Source: Halostagnicola larsenii XH-48
GTDB taxonomy: Archaea > Halobacteriota > Halobacteria > Halobacteriales > Natrialbaceae
DNA length: 64,000 bases
Direction: 5' to 3'
Assembly: GCF_000517625.1 (NCBI RefSeq)
Contig: NZ_CP007057.1
Span: forward strand, 124,001 to 188,000
This document shows, piece after piece, positions 27,323-35,695 of the stretch (position 1 is the first letter of the stretch; each line of letters opens with the position of its first letter). Below the pieces are notes generated by a model that saw only the letters and a list, made by a program, of their open reading frames with translations, did no database searches and had not been told where the DNA came from. The translations under genes were made by a program, and so were the position numbers.

Positions 27323-28231
27323 ATGGCAACAGACCAACAATCGGACGTTCCGTTCAAGGAACCGTCACGACTCGAGAAAGTACAGGAAAGCATCGCAGAG
27401 AAAGGCATCAGCAAGGCGGTTATCTACGGCCTGTTGGGAATGTTTCTCGTCTGGACGCTGTTCCCGGTCTACTGGCTTGTCTCCGGTGCGCTCAAATCCC
27501 GGCAGACGCTACTGGCGTTCCCGCCGGCGTGGTTCCCGACCGAGTTTCAGGTGGGTAACTTCGTCCAGTTGTTCACACAACGGCCCGAGTTCATGCAGTA
27601 CATCTTCAATAGCGTCGTCGTCACGGTCATCACGACGATTATCGCGACGACCATCGGGGCGGCGGCGGCGTACGGGTTCGTCACCTTCGACTTCCCGTAC
27701 AATTTGGACTTCCACCTGCCGTTCTATATCCTCTCGACGCGGTTCATGCCGCCGATCGTGACGATCATCCCCCTGTTCGTCATCTTCCGTAACTTCCAAC
27801 TAGTTAATACGCTGTATGGGCTGATCTGTGTGTACGTAATGTTCAATATCCCCTTTGCCGTGTGGATGATGAAGGGGTTCTTCGACGAGGTGCCAGACAG
27901 CCTCGTCGAGTCAGCGATGCTGGACGGACACACACACATCGGGGCGTTCTTCAAGATCGTCCTACCGCTGGTCAAACCCGGATTGCTCGCCTCGGCGATC
28001 TTCACGACGATCATCACCTGGAACGAACTCCTGTTCGCGATTATCCTGACCCAAGATGTTGCGGCAATGACGCTCCCGGTTGGCCTCTCGTCGTTCGTCA
28101 CGAAGTACTCGGTCCAGTGGATCAACGTCAGCGTCGCCGGAACGATCGCGCTTATTCCGGTCCTCGTGTTCGCATTCGTCGCGAGACAGGAACTCGTTCG
28201 CGGGTTCAGTATGGGGGCCGTAGGTAAATGA
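27323..28231 (+). CDS. Sugar ABC transporter permease, MalG/UgpE type
   Basis: The 302-residue protein has a MalG-type layout: first helix (VIYGLLGMFLVWTLFPVYWL), five more segments and the EAA coupling loop VPDSLVESAMLDGHTHIGAF. The end GFSMGAVGK is typical. It is tightly packed behind the MalF-type gene and followed after 54 bases by the ATPase. Confidence 0.93.
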   Translation: MATDQQSDVPFKEPSRLEKVQESIAEKGISKAVIYGLLGMFLVWTLFPVYWLVSGALKSRQTLLAFPPAWFPTEFQVGNFVQLFTQRPEFMQYIFNSVVVTVITTIIATTIGAAAAYGFVTFDFPYNLDFHLPFYILSTRFMPPIVTIIPLFVIFRNFQLVNTLYGLICVYVMFNIPFAVWMMKGFFDEVPDSLVESAMLDGHTHIGAFFKIVLPLVKPGLLASAIFTTIITWNELLFAIILTQDVAAMTLPVGLSSFVTKYSVQWINVSVAGTIALIPVLVFAFVARQELVRGFSMGAVGK

Positions 28232-28271
28232 CGCACAGTACACCAAAGAAACGGACACGAACACGACTCAC

Positions 28272-28277
28272 GGAGGA
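28272..28277 (+). promoter_or_regulatory. Shine-Dalgarno site for the MalK-type ATPase
   Basis: The sequence ggagga stands 8 bases before ATG 28286. Internal operon genes here use such sites, whereas first genes look leaderless. Confidence 0.55.
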
Positions 28278-28285
28278 ATACAACA

Positions 28286-29443
28286 ATGGTTAACGTCGAA
28301 TACGATTCAGTCGAAAAGCGGTACGGAGAGACAATCGCAGTCGAGGATATCAACCTCAGCGTTGCGGATGGCGAGTTCGCTATCCTCCTCGGGCCCAGCG
28401 GGTGCGGGAAGACAACCACGTTACGCTGTCTCGCTGGCCTCACCGAACCGACCAGCGGGACGATTACGCTGGGGGACTACGATGTCACTGACGTACATCC
28501 GAAAAACCGTAACGCCGCGATGGTGTTCCAGAACTTCGCGCTCTATCCCCACATGAACGTCCGAGAGAATATTGGCTACCCGCTCAAAGTCGCGGGCGTC
28601 GATGGTGACGTCCGCGCCGAGCGCGTTCAAGAAGTCGCTGAAATGCTCGAGATTCCGGAGTTGCTTGATCGGGACATCGACAACCTCAGCGGCGGACAAC
28701 AACAGCGCGTCGCGCTCGGTCGGGCGATTATCCGTCGTCCATCCGTCTTCCTGATGGATGAGCCGCTCGCGAACCTCGACGCGAAACTGAAAATGAGCAT
28801 GCGCAGTCGGATCAAGGTTCTCCAGCGCGAGCTCGGTATCACGACGCTGTACGTAACCCACGACCAGGAGGAGGCAATGTCGTTGGGCGACAAACTCATT
28901 GTGATGGACCAGGGACACATCCAACAGATCGGTTCTCCGGACGAAGTCTATCACGAGCCCGAAAACAGGTTCGTCGCCGGCTTCATCGGATCGCCGTCGA
29001 TGAACTTCATCGACGTCACGATCGACGACTCGGGTACGGTTCGCTCCACGGATGCCGTCGACGGACTCGAGTACCGGCTAGAATCAGGCGTCGCCGATCG
29101 ATACAGCGATCACGATGAGTTCATCCTGGGAATCCGCCCGCAATACTTCAGTGTCCATACGGAACCAATGGATAACGCGATTCGTGGTCAAGTGAAGGTA
29201 ACGGAGCCTCAGGGCGATGACCAGATCGTCGATGTACTTGTCGGTGACGAGGACGGCAGTCACGTCGAACTCACCGTGAAAGCGCCGAGCACCGTCGAAG
29301 CCGTTCGAACTGAGGAAATCTGGCTCACGGTAGACGATACCCTCGTTCACGGGTTTGATGCCCAGTCCGGTTCCCGGATTGACGACGGTGATGTCGCGCG
29401 GACGAAAGCGAGCAAGCAGCACGCCGAATCGACATCGGACTGA
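28286..29443 (+). CDS. Sugar ABC transporter ATPase, MalK/UgpC type
   Basis: The 385-residue protein has Walker A GPSGCGKT (residues 36-43), Q-loop MVFQNFALYPHMNV, signature LSGGQQQR, Walker B VFLMDEPLANLDA and H-loop YVTHDQEEAM, followed by a C-terminal OB/TOBE regulatory domain from about residue 240 (MNFIDVTIDDSGTVRS). It energises the importer of 24986-28231. MalK-type ATPases in haloarchaea can serve several importers, but this one is encoded with its own. Confidence 0.94.
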   Translation: MVNVEYDSVEKRYGETIAVEDINLSVADGEFAILLGPSGCGKTTTLRCLAGLTEPTSGTITLGDYDVTDVHPKNRNAAMVFQNFALYPHMNVRENIGYPLKVAGVDGDVRAERVQEVAEMLEIPELLDRDIDNLSGGQQQRVALGRAIIRRPSVFLMDEPLANLDAKLKMSMRSRIKVLQRELGITTLYVTHDQEEAMSLGDKLIVMDQGHIQQIGSPDEVYHEPENRFVAGFIGSPSMNFIDVTIDDSGTVRSTDAVDGLEYRLESGVADRYSDHDEFILGIRPQYFSVHTEPMDNAIRGQVKVTEPQGDDQIVDVLVGDEDGSHVELTVKAPSTVEAVRTEEIWLTVDDTLVHGFDAQSGSRIDDGDVARTKASKQHAESTSD

Positions 29444-29533
29444 TTGGACTTCGGTCGTTTTTGGGTTCTTCGATGGTGCCCGCTGTTAGAAGACAAGGCA
29501 TATGTGGGTGAATAACGTACCTGGGAGCAGAAG

Positions 29534-29963
29534 ATGTCTGTAGATGCGATTTTCGTCGCCGTAACGAAAACCGACGACAGAACACCGCTAATTGAAACAG
29601 TCCGTGACATCGCTGTTCCGACGGAAGCAACCATCGTGCTGGGGCGTGCCTATACCGAAACTGAGTTCGAGAAAACGGTCGCCCGGTTTTGATGGTAAAC
29701 CATCGCCGGACGACGTTGCTCAGCGGAGCGAATCGGTACGCGAAATCGCAACCGCGCTCGAGGCGGTAGACGTTCCCGCTGAGACGCGAGGCGCAGTAGG
29801 CAAAGTCGGTCCCGAACTCGTGTCGCTATCCGACGCGGTTGACGCTGATCTACTGTTCATCCAAGGGCGGTCGCGTAGTCCGACCGGTAAGGAGCTTTTC
29901 GGCAGTACCGCCCAGACTGTCGTTCTAAACGCTACCTGCCCCGTTACGTTCGTTCCAGAGTGA
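29534..29963 (+). pseudogene. Universal stress protein (UspA family) with one frameshift
   Basis: The first frame gives MSVDAIFVAVTKTDDRTPLI through FEKTVARF and then a stop. One base later the frame continues as DGKPSPDDVAQRSESVREIA and on to the UspA ending VDADLLFIQGRSRSPTGKEL, STAQTVVLNATCPVTFVPE. The shift falls in a run of four T at 29687-29690, and removing one T restores a single protein of about 142 residues with the ATP-binding G-rich loop. It may be a real inactivation or a homopolymer sequencing error. Confidence 0.8.
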
Positions 29964-30298
29964 ACAACGAACTGTGGCCGATATCGAGTCGTTCCGAAAC
30001 CGTTGTTGACAGGCGATCCAAGACTGTTTACGGACGGCTGTCCGTTACAGGCCCGTACTGACTGGACCCGGTCGACCGATATCCAAAGACGGTGAACAAA
30101 TCGATGAAACCTAGTTATCATCGCTGGTGCGTCGCTGATACAACTGACTTGACTTCGATCTGCCGCCTCGAGCCTGGTCACAGCCCGTTTCGGTGACCGC
30201 CAGCCGCTACTCGTGTGGAGCAAGTTACTCGAGTGATTCGTCGGTCGTGACTACGCATCTCGAGTGTCGCGTTCGGTCGGTTTCGCGGACACTCGCGG
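29964..30298. other. 335-base intergenic region
   Basis: Nothing recognisable lies between the UspA relict and the 3' end of the isomerase gene, which comes in from the opposite strand. Confidence 0.45.
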
Positions 30299-31114
30299 TT
30301 ACACGGTCTGGATTGTGGACCAGTAGTCGTAGTTCTCCTTGGCGTGGATGAGCGGTCGATCGGTCTGATTTTCGATCTCAATAGTATAATGTCCCTCGTA
30401 TCCGGTGTCTGTGAGTGCCTTATGGATCGCCTCGAAGTCGAGGATCCCGTTCCCCAGATCAGTGAACGATCGAAAGTAGTTGATGACGTTGTCTAGATGG
30501 AAGTCGGCCGCAGAGAGGGCGTCCCGGTTCGCTGCGAAATCTTTGACCGGATCGACATCCTTGAGGTGGACGTACGCGATGTCATCCGCGAACTGCTCGA
30601 TTCCGTCGGTTACATCGCCTGCGGGGAAATTTTCGCTGTAGGGGTAGTAGTGAGCGGTGTCGAAGAGGAGTTCGAGCCCGTCGACGGCGTCGAGGTAGCG
30701 TCGAATTTCCCCGGGCTGTTCGATGGCCGTCGCACCGTGGTGATGGACGACTGGCCGCACTCCGGCCTCGACGGCAGTATCGCTGATCCGCGATAGCCAT
30801 TGCTCGACGGTTAGGTCGTCGTATCGGGCGCGCTGTGGCGGCAGTATCCCAACGAACTCGGCACCAAGGTCGGCGACAGTCGGTATGTCGTCGAGTACTC
30901 GCTGGACCGCATCTTCGCTCTCGATCCACTCGCTCATCGCAAGGTAGAGGTCCAGATTATACTCATCAAGCCACCGACCAACTTTTTCGGGGCCGTTTGC
31001 GCGAATCTTCTCGAGTCCGATCTCGATACCATCGTACCGGCAGGCGGCGATATCTCCGAAAGCGTCCTCGATGTCCTCGGCATCGTACATAATGGCTGTG
31101 TATCCAGTTCCCAT
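30299..31114 (-). CDS. IolE-like sugar isomerase/dehydratase (TIM barrel), paralogue 1
   Basis: The 271-residue protein starts at ATG 31114 (MGTGYTAIMYDAEDIED); the longer open frame to 31321 adds non-family sequence. The xylose-isomerase-like barrel shows CRYDGIEIGLEKI, a metal site in RPVVHHHGATAIEQPGEI, LLFDTAHYYPYSENFPAG, IAYVHLKDVDPVKDF and a C-terminal YEGHYTIEIEN glutamate. The HHHG, DTAHYYPYG-like and HLKD set resembles inosose dehydratase IolE and IolO-type epimerases. A close paralogue lies at 40116. It is followed upstream by the IclR gene in the same direction, and its start codon lies inside the same motif as the IclR gene. Confidence 0.83.
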   Translation of the reverse strand: MGTGYTAIMYDAEDIEDAFGDIAACRYDGIEIGLEKIRANGPEKVGRWLDEYNLDLYLAMSEWIESEDAVQRVLDDIPTVADLGAEFVGILPPQRARYDDLTVEQWLSRISDTAVEAGVRPVVHHHGATAIEQPGEIRRYLDAVDGLELLFDTAHYYPYSENFPAGDVTDGIEQFADDIAYVHLKDVDPVKDFAANRDALSAADFHLDNVINYFRSFTDLGNGILDFEAIHKALTDTGYEGHYTIEIENQTDRPLIHAKENYDYWSTIQTV

Positions 31115-31133
31115 GTGGGATTCAAACATGGGA
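31111..31133. promoter_or_regulatory. Putative IclR operator overlapping the start of the isomerase gene
   Basis: The plus strand reads ccatgtgggattcaaaca followed by tggga; on the minus strand the second-last codon-size triplet of TCCCACATGG is the ATG of the isomerase. CATGT and ACATG at 31112-31116 and 31126-31130 form an inverted repeat. The same 18 bases with one change overlap the start of the IclR gene at 32173. Placement between TATA-like sequence (gatattttc, minus strand) and the start suits a repressor site. Confidence 0.45.
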
Positions 31134-31405
31134 CATGGAAAATATCTTCCGGAATCGACGACGTTCCGACTGTGCTGGGCAGTTGGCCAGTCACTGCTGG
31201 CCCACTCGTGTTGGATGCTACTGGTATCCTCTCTCCGAGCAGACGGACGGCGGTCTCGAACCTGAGTGGCGATCAAATCGCGCCGAGATAATCGGGGTAC
31301 CGTTCGTGTTTCGGGCAACACTTCTCAGAGCCCTACTTGACGGGTGCAAGCAGCGGTCCGAAAAGACCAGAACCAGTGCGAGAGACTCCAGAAACGAGCG
31401 TGGAG

Positions 31406-32173
31406 TCAGGAGAACTTTGCGTTGATTTCGATCACATTCGCGGATCGGGTGACCATGTTGGGAAGTTCCTCTCGGTACCGTTCGCCCGTCATCCGACTCG
31501 AGGGCCCGGAAATGCTCACCGCCCCAAGTACCTCGTTTTCGCCGGCCATTACTGGTGCCGCGACACATCGAAGTCCCTCGATTTTCTCCTCGTCGTCGAA
31601 TGCGTACCCGCGCTCGCGAATGGTTTCGAGTTCCTCGAAAAGTTCATCGCGGCTAGTAATCGTCTGCGAGGTGTACTCCGGCAGTCCGTGCCGATCGATT
31701 ATCCCTTTAACGCGCTCGCGTGGGTAATGGGCGAGAATCACCTTTCCGAGCGAAATACAATGAAGGTACTCCCGTTTTCCGATCGACGAGGCTGTCTGAA
31801 CGGCCCGCTCGCCGCCGTCCTTGTAGAGGTATACTGCGCGGCCGTGTTCCTCCGTCGCGAACTGAACCAGCTCATCGGATTGCTCGGCTAAGTCGGCCAG
31901 CTCGTCGGTTACGACATCATAGATCCCGAGGTGCTTCTTGACGCCCTCGCCAAGCTCGAGGTACCGGAGACTGAGCTGGTAGGCATCACCTTTTTTGACA
32001 ACGTGTTCCTTCTCGAGCAACGTTGCTAGATGGCAGTGAATTGTTCCTTTTGATCGGCCTAGTTCGTCTGCGATTTCTGTGATCCGAGCGCTATCGTGTT
32101 CGTGTAGGTAGTTAATGATTTCAAGCGTGATCCCCACCGCCTGAATCGTTCTCGGCTTTGTCGCCTTTTCCAT
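31406..32173 (-). CDS. IclR family transcriptional regulator of the second catabolic block
   Basis: From ATG 32173 (MEKATKPRTIQAVG) the protein is 255 residues. The winged helix covers about residues 12-60 (ITEIADELGRSKGTIHCHL as recognition region), and the effector domain carries EYLHCISLGKVILAHYPRE and ends with VSISGPSSRMTGERYREE, the IclR signature. It is divergent from the MmsA-type gene (32378) with about 200 bases between them, and lies directly upstream of an isomerase gene. XacR of Haloferax, the regulator of pentose oxidation, is in the same family. It probably senses a sugar acid or cyclitol intermediate and controls this block and itself. Confidence 0.9.
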   Translation of the reverse strand: MEKATKPRTIQAVGITLEIINYLHEHDSARITEIADELGRSKGTIHCHLATLLEKEHVVKKGDAYQLSLRYLELGEGVKKHLGIYDVVTDELADLAEQSDELVQFATEEHGRAVYLYKDGGERAVQTASSIGKREYLHCISLGKVILAHYPRERVKGIIDRHGLPEYTSQTITSRDELFEELETIRERGYAFDDEEKIEGLRCVAAPVMAGENEVLGAVSISGPSSRMTGERYREELPNMVTRSANVIEINAKFS

Positions 32174-32187
32174 GTGGGAGTCAAACA
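32170..32187. promoter_or_regulatory. Putative IclR operator overlapping the regulator's own start
   Basis: The plus strand reads ccatgtgggagtcaaaca, one base different from 31111-31128. On the minus strand the ATG of the IclR gene is embedded in TCCCACATGG, and a TATA-like aacaattta lies about 20 bases further upstream. Position implies autoregulation; no binding evidence is available from sequence alone. Confidence 0.45.
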
Positions 32188-32377
32188 CGCGGGTCCACTA
32201 AATTGTTTGTGTCTGCCAAACGAACCAGTAGCTGCCCTCACCTCATTTTTGCTGAGCATGATACTGGACCAGTTGAGTAGTCAGCGGCCCCATCAAATCA
32301 ACGTGAACGAGGATAGGGGCCTCTCGAGATAGAACGAGCGTAACGTATTTGTGTTCGTGCCGCAACGAATATCTTGT

Positions 32378-33877
32378 ATGTCCGAGCAACGAGAGCAAGC
32401 CGTTTCGCCAGCTGTTCGTAACCGCGTCGATAACTACGTTGGTGGGGAGTGGACGACACCAACCACTGAGACCTCCCAACCGGTGGTCGACCCTGCAACA
32501 GGAGATGAACTCGCAACGGTCGAATACTCGACCGCAGAAACCGTCGACGAGGCAGTCCGAACGGCGGACGAGGTGTTCGAGGAATGGCGACAGACGCCCG
32601 TCGTCGACCGAGTACAGTATCTTTTTGATCTGAAGGCCGAACTCGAGAACCGACTCGACGAGATTGCGACTGCACTGTCCCGCGAACACGGGAAGACCAT
32701 CGCAGAGGCCCGCGGCGAGATCCAACGCGGTATCGAGAACGTCGAGGTCGCCTGCGGAATGCCGAACATGATGCGTGAGGGCAGCGGAAACGTCGAAGAT
32801 GTCGCACCCGGTATGGACGAATACGCTGTTCGCCAGCCTCTCGGCGTCTTCACCGCCATCACGCCCTTTAATTTCCCTGCGATGATCCCGCTGTGGTTCC
32901 TTCCATACGCGGTCGCGTCCGGGAACACGTTCATTCTCAAACCCAGCGAGAAGGTCCCGTTGAGCTCCCAGCTCATCTTCGAGGCAGTCGACGCGGTCGG
33001 TTTCCCCGATGGAGTCGTTAACCTCGTCAACGGCGGGGCCAACACTGTCAACGCACTGCTCGAGCACGACGACATCGAGGGCGTCTCGTTCGTCGGAAGT
33101 TCCCCCGTTGCAAAGCACGTCTACGAGACTGCCGCCGAACACGGCAAGCGCGTCCAGGCACAGGGAGGCGCGAAGAACTACGCCGTTGTTACCGAGCACG
33201 CCGCGGTTGACGATGCTGTTCCGAATATCACCGGCTCCGTCTACGGTAACGCCGGCCAGCGCTGTCTCGCCAACGACGTCGTCGTCGGTGTCGGCGATGT
33301 CTACGATGAACTCCGCGAACAGTTGATCGAAGCCGCCGAGAACCTTACCGTCGGCGCCGGTGTCGATGAGGATACTGATGTTGGACCCCTGATTACAGGC
33401 GACTCGCGCGAACGCGTTATCGACCTGATCGACAACGCGCTCGAGGAGGGAGCTGAACTCGTCCTCGACGGACGTGACTTCGAACACTCGAACGCAGAAC
33501 TTGACGGCCACTTCCTGGGTCCGACGCTCCTTAAGGGTGTCACGACCGACATGGAGATCGCACAGGAGGAAATCTTCGGGCCGGTGCTGTGTCTCGCCGA
33601 CGCCGGTGACCTGGATGAGGCGATCGAAATGGTCAACTCGACGGAGTACGGCAACGCGTCTTCGATCTACACCGAATCGGGCAGCGAGGCGCGCCAGTAC
33701 AAGTACGAGGTCGATGCGGGGAACATCGGCGTCAATGTCGGCGTCTGTGCTCCGATGGGGTTCTTCCACTTCGGCGGGCGGAAAGCGTCGTTCTTCGGCG
33801 ATTTGCACGCTCAGGGCGAAGATGCGGTCAACTTCTACACTGAGAAAACGGTTCAGATCGAACGGTGGTATAGCTAA
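32378..33877 (+). CDS. mmsA: Methylmalonate-semialdehyde dehydrogenase (CoA-acylating), MmsA/IolA type
   Basis: From ATG 32378 (MSEQREQAVSPAV) the protein is 499 residues. It has the MmsA-typical GKTIAEARGEIQRGIENVE, RQPLGVFTAITPFNFPAMIP, catalytic Cys296 in GNAGQRCLAN, AQGGAKNYAVV lacking the general-base glutamate of hydrolytic aldehyde dehydrogenases, and the C-terminal FHFGGRKASFFGDLHAQGED. Such enzymes convert malonate or methylmalonate semialdehyde with NAD and CoA to acetyl- or propionyl-CoA plus CO2; IolA does this as the last step of inositol breakdown, and others do it in valine breakdown. Divergent from the IclR gene. A TATA-like cgtatttgtg lies about 30 bases upstream. Confidence 0.9.
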   Translation: MSEQREQAVSPAVRNRVDNYVGGEWTTPTTETSQPVVDPATGDELATVEYSTAETVDEAVRTADEVFEEWRQTPVVDRVQYLFDLKAELENRLDEIATALSREHGKTIAEARGEIQRGIENVEVACGMPNMMREGSGNVEDVAPGMDEYAVRQPLGVFTAITPFNFPAMIPLWFLPYAVASGNTFILKPSEKVPLSSQLIFEAVDAVGFPDGVVNLVNGGANTVNALLEHDDIEGVSFVGSSPVAKHVYETAAEHGKRVQAQGGAKNYAVVTEHAAVDDAVPNITGSVYGNAGQRCLANDVVVGVGDVYDELREQLIEAAENLTVGAGVDEDTDVGPLITGDSRERVIDLIDNALEEGAELVLDGRDFEHSNAELDGHFLGPTLLKGVTTDMEIAQEEIFGPVLCLADAGDLDEAIEMVNSTEYGNASSIYTESGSEARQYKYEVDAGNIGVNVGVCAPMGFFHFGGRKASFFGDLHAQGEDAVNFYTEKTVQIERWYS

Positions 33878-34301
33878 GGTTCGAACCTCGCTTCCGACAA
33901 CCAAGGTCAGTTACCCAGTGAACCCCCGATGGGTCTGTTCTTTTGTGGAAATTCGTCGTGTGGCCTGTTCGAGATACCCTAGTCACGTATTCGTCGTCGA
34001 AGCGAATCACTCGCTTTCGATCACCGGAAGCTATAACAGGCATCTCCTCAATCGATTTGATAATGCGACTCGCTCTCAACGGCTGTGACGTAACCACCCC
34101 GACGCCGCTTCAGGGCGCCGGCGGTAATCAGAGCGAGTTGCACTGCTCCCGTCGATCGCACGGAGCAAGACCGATGCGAGGCGTCGTATCTCGCCGGTCC
34201 GGACATGCGGCCAGTTCATCGCGGGTCTGTTCCGGGGCAAAAACGCGATTCCGAGGACAGCGAAACCAGCCGAACACAGAGACGAAACTACGACACAAAC
34301 C
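33878..34301. other. 424-base intergenic region
   Basis: No gene or clear signal was recognised between the MmsA stop and the sugar-acid dehydratase start. Short open frames here have no family features. Confidence 0.45.
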
Positions 34302-35540
34302 ATGTACGAAGACTTTGCATCAACTCTCGCGGCGACGATGTGGACCGACTTCGACGAAACACCAGAACGGGAGGGACCAACTGCCGAGATAACGGACATC
34401 GATTCGTTCGTCATCGACGGTAACTTCCCGTGGACGATCATCACCCTCGAGACCGATCAAGGCGTGACGGGGATCGGCGAGGCTTACCCCTCACCGGGCG
34501 TTCACGAGATCGTCACGGACTACCTCCGACCCGTACTCGTCGGTGAGAACCCGCTCGACGTCGAGCGGCTCTACAACCTCATGCGCGAGAGCCTCTCGGG
34601 CCGAGGATCGCAGTGGGGCGTCGGGACGATCGCCATCAGCGGTGTCGAGATCGCGCTCTGGGATGCGGCCGGCAAAATACTCGACCAGCCGATCTACCAG
34701 CTACTCGGCGGGAAGACCCGCGACGAGGTTCGCGTCTATGCCGATTGCCACGCGGGGGAAGCGATGGTTTCCTCGGCCGAGGAGGGCCAGGAGGAGACGA
34801 CCTACGAACCCGAGGCGTACGCACGAGCTGCCCGATTGGCGGTTGAAGACGGGTTTGACGCGGTCAAGTTCGATCTCGATGTTCCGTCCGGACGGGACAT
34901 CGACACGCTCTCGAGACACTTCGATCCCCCGGAGATCGAGCACAAGCGATCCGTCGTCGAGGCCGTCACCGAGGAAGTCGGTGACGACGCTGAGGTCGCG
35001 GTTGACCTTCACTGGAACTTCAGTCCCGAAACCGCCGAACGACTTTGCGAAGCTATCGAACCCTACGACCTCGCCTGGGTCGAAGATCCACTCCCGCCCG
35101 AGAACACCGATGCGATGCGGGAGCTGAAACGGTCGACTAACGTGACGCTGTTGACCGGTGAGAACCGCTACGGCCGGCACGGGTTCCGCGATCTAATCGA
35201 GGAGCAAGCGGTGGACTTCCTCGCCCCCGACGTTCCGAAGACCGGCGGTATCGCGGAGACGAAGAAGATCGCGGACATGGCCGAGGCCTACTATCAGGCG
35301 CTGATTCCGCACAATATCGGCAGCCCAGTTGCGACGGTCGCGACCGCCCACGTCGGCGCGACGGTTCCGAACTTCGTCGCCCTGGAGTATCACGCCCGCG
35401 AGGTGCCATGGTGGGACGACCTCGTTGCGCGGGACGACCCGCTCATCCAGAACGGACGGCTTACGGTCCCCGACGGGCCGGGACTCGGCATCGAACTCGA
35501 CTGGGACGTCGTCGACGAACACCGGAAAACACGGTCCTGA
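34302..35540 (+). CDS. Enolase-superfamily sugar-acid dehydratase (gluconate/galactonate dehydratase-like)
   Basis: The 412-residue protein has the mandelate-racemase-type fold with TGIGEAYPSPGVHEI in the cap, K189 and D191 in AVKFDLD, metal ligands D235 (VDLHWNF), E261 (WVEDPLPPEN) and E287 (LTGENRYGR), and H337 in LIPHNIGSPV. The DLHW, EDP, GEN and PHN pattern is that of D-galactonate/D-gluconate-type dehydratases, which give 2-keto-3-deoxy acids. It differs from the dehydratase at 3973, so the two act on different acids. It precedes the F420-dependent enzyme by about 155 bases. Confidence 0.87.
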   Translation: MYEDFASTLAATMWTDFDETPEREGPTAEITDIDSFVIDGNFPWTIITLETDQGVTGIGEAYPSPGVHEIVTDYLRPVLVGENPLDVERLYNLMRESLSGRGSQWGVGTIAISGVEIALWDAAGKILDQPIYQLLGGKTRDEVRVYADCHAGEAMVSSAEEGQEETTYEPEAYARAARLAVEDGFDAVKFDLDVPSGRDIDTLSRHFDPPEIEHKRSVVEAVTEEVGDDAEVAVDLHWNFSPETAERLCEAIEPYDLAWVEDPLPPENTDAMRELKRSTNVTLLTGENRYGRHGFRDLIEEQAVDFLAPDVPKTGGIAETKKIADMAEAYYQALIPHNIGSPVATVATAHVGATVPNFVALEYHAREVPWWDDLVARDDPLIQNGRLTVPDGPGLGIELDWDVVDEHRKTRS

Positions 35541-35695
35541 CACGACTGCGCGGTGCGATTGCTAGATTCTTTTCCCCACCGCTCCTTAACGTCATTCACC
35601 GCGGCTCTCCTCGAGATGAAACACGTTCTCACCCGGATCCGGTCGGCAGTCGAGCACAAAACCTAATGCACAGTCCGCCGTACTGTCAGGTGCCG

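Noticed and set aside
32243-33904. 553-residue open frame on the minus strand
   Set aside because: It lies antisense to the MmsA-type gene, whose motifs and catalytic Cys296 are clear. The long frame follows from GC-rich third positions.
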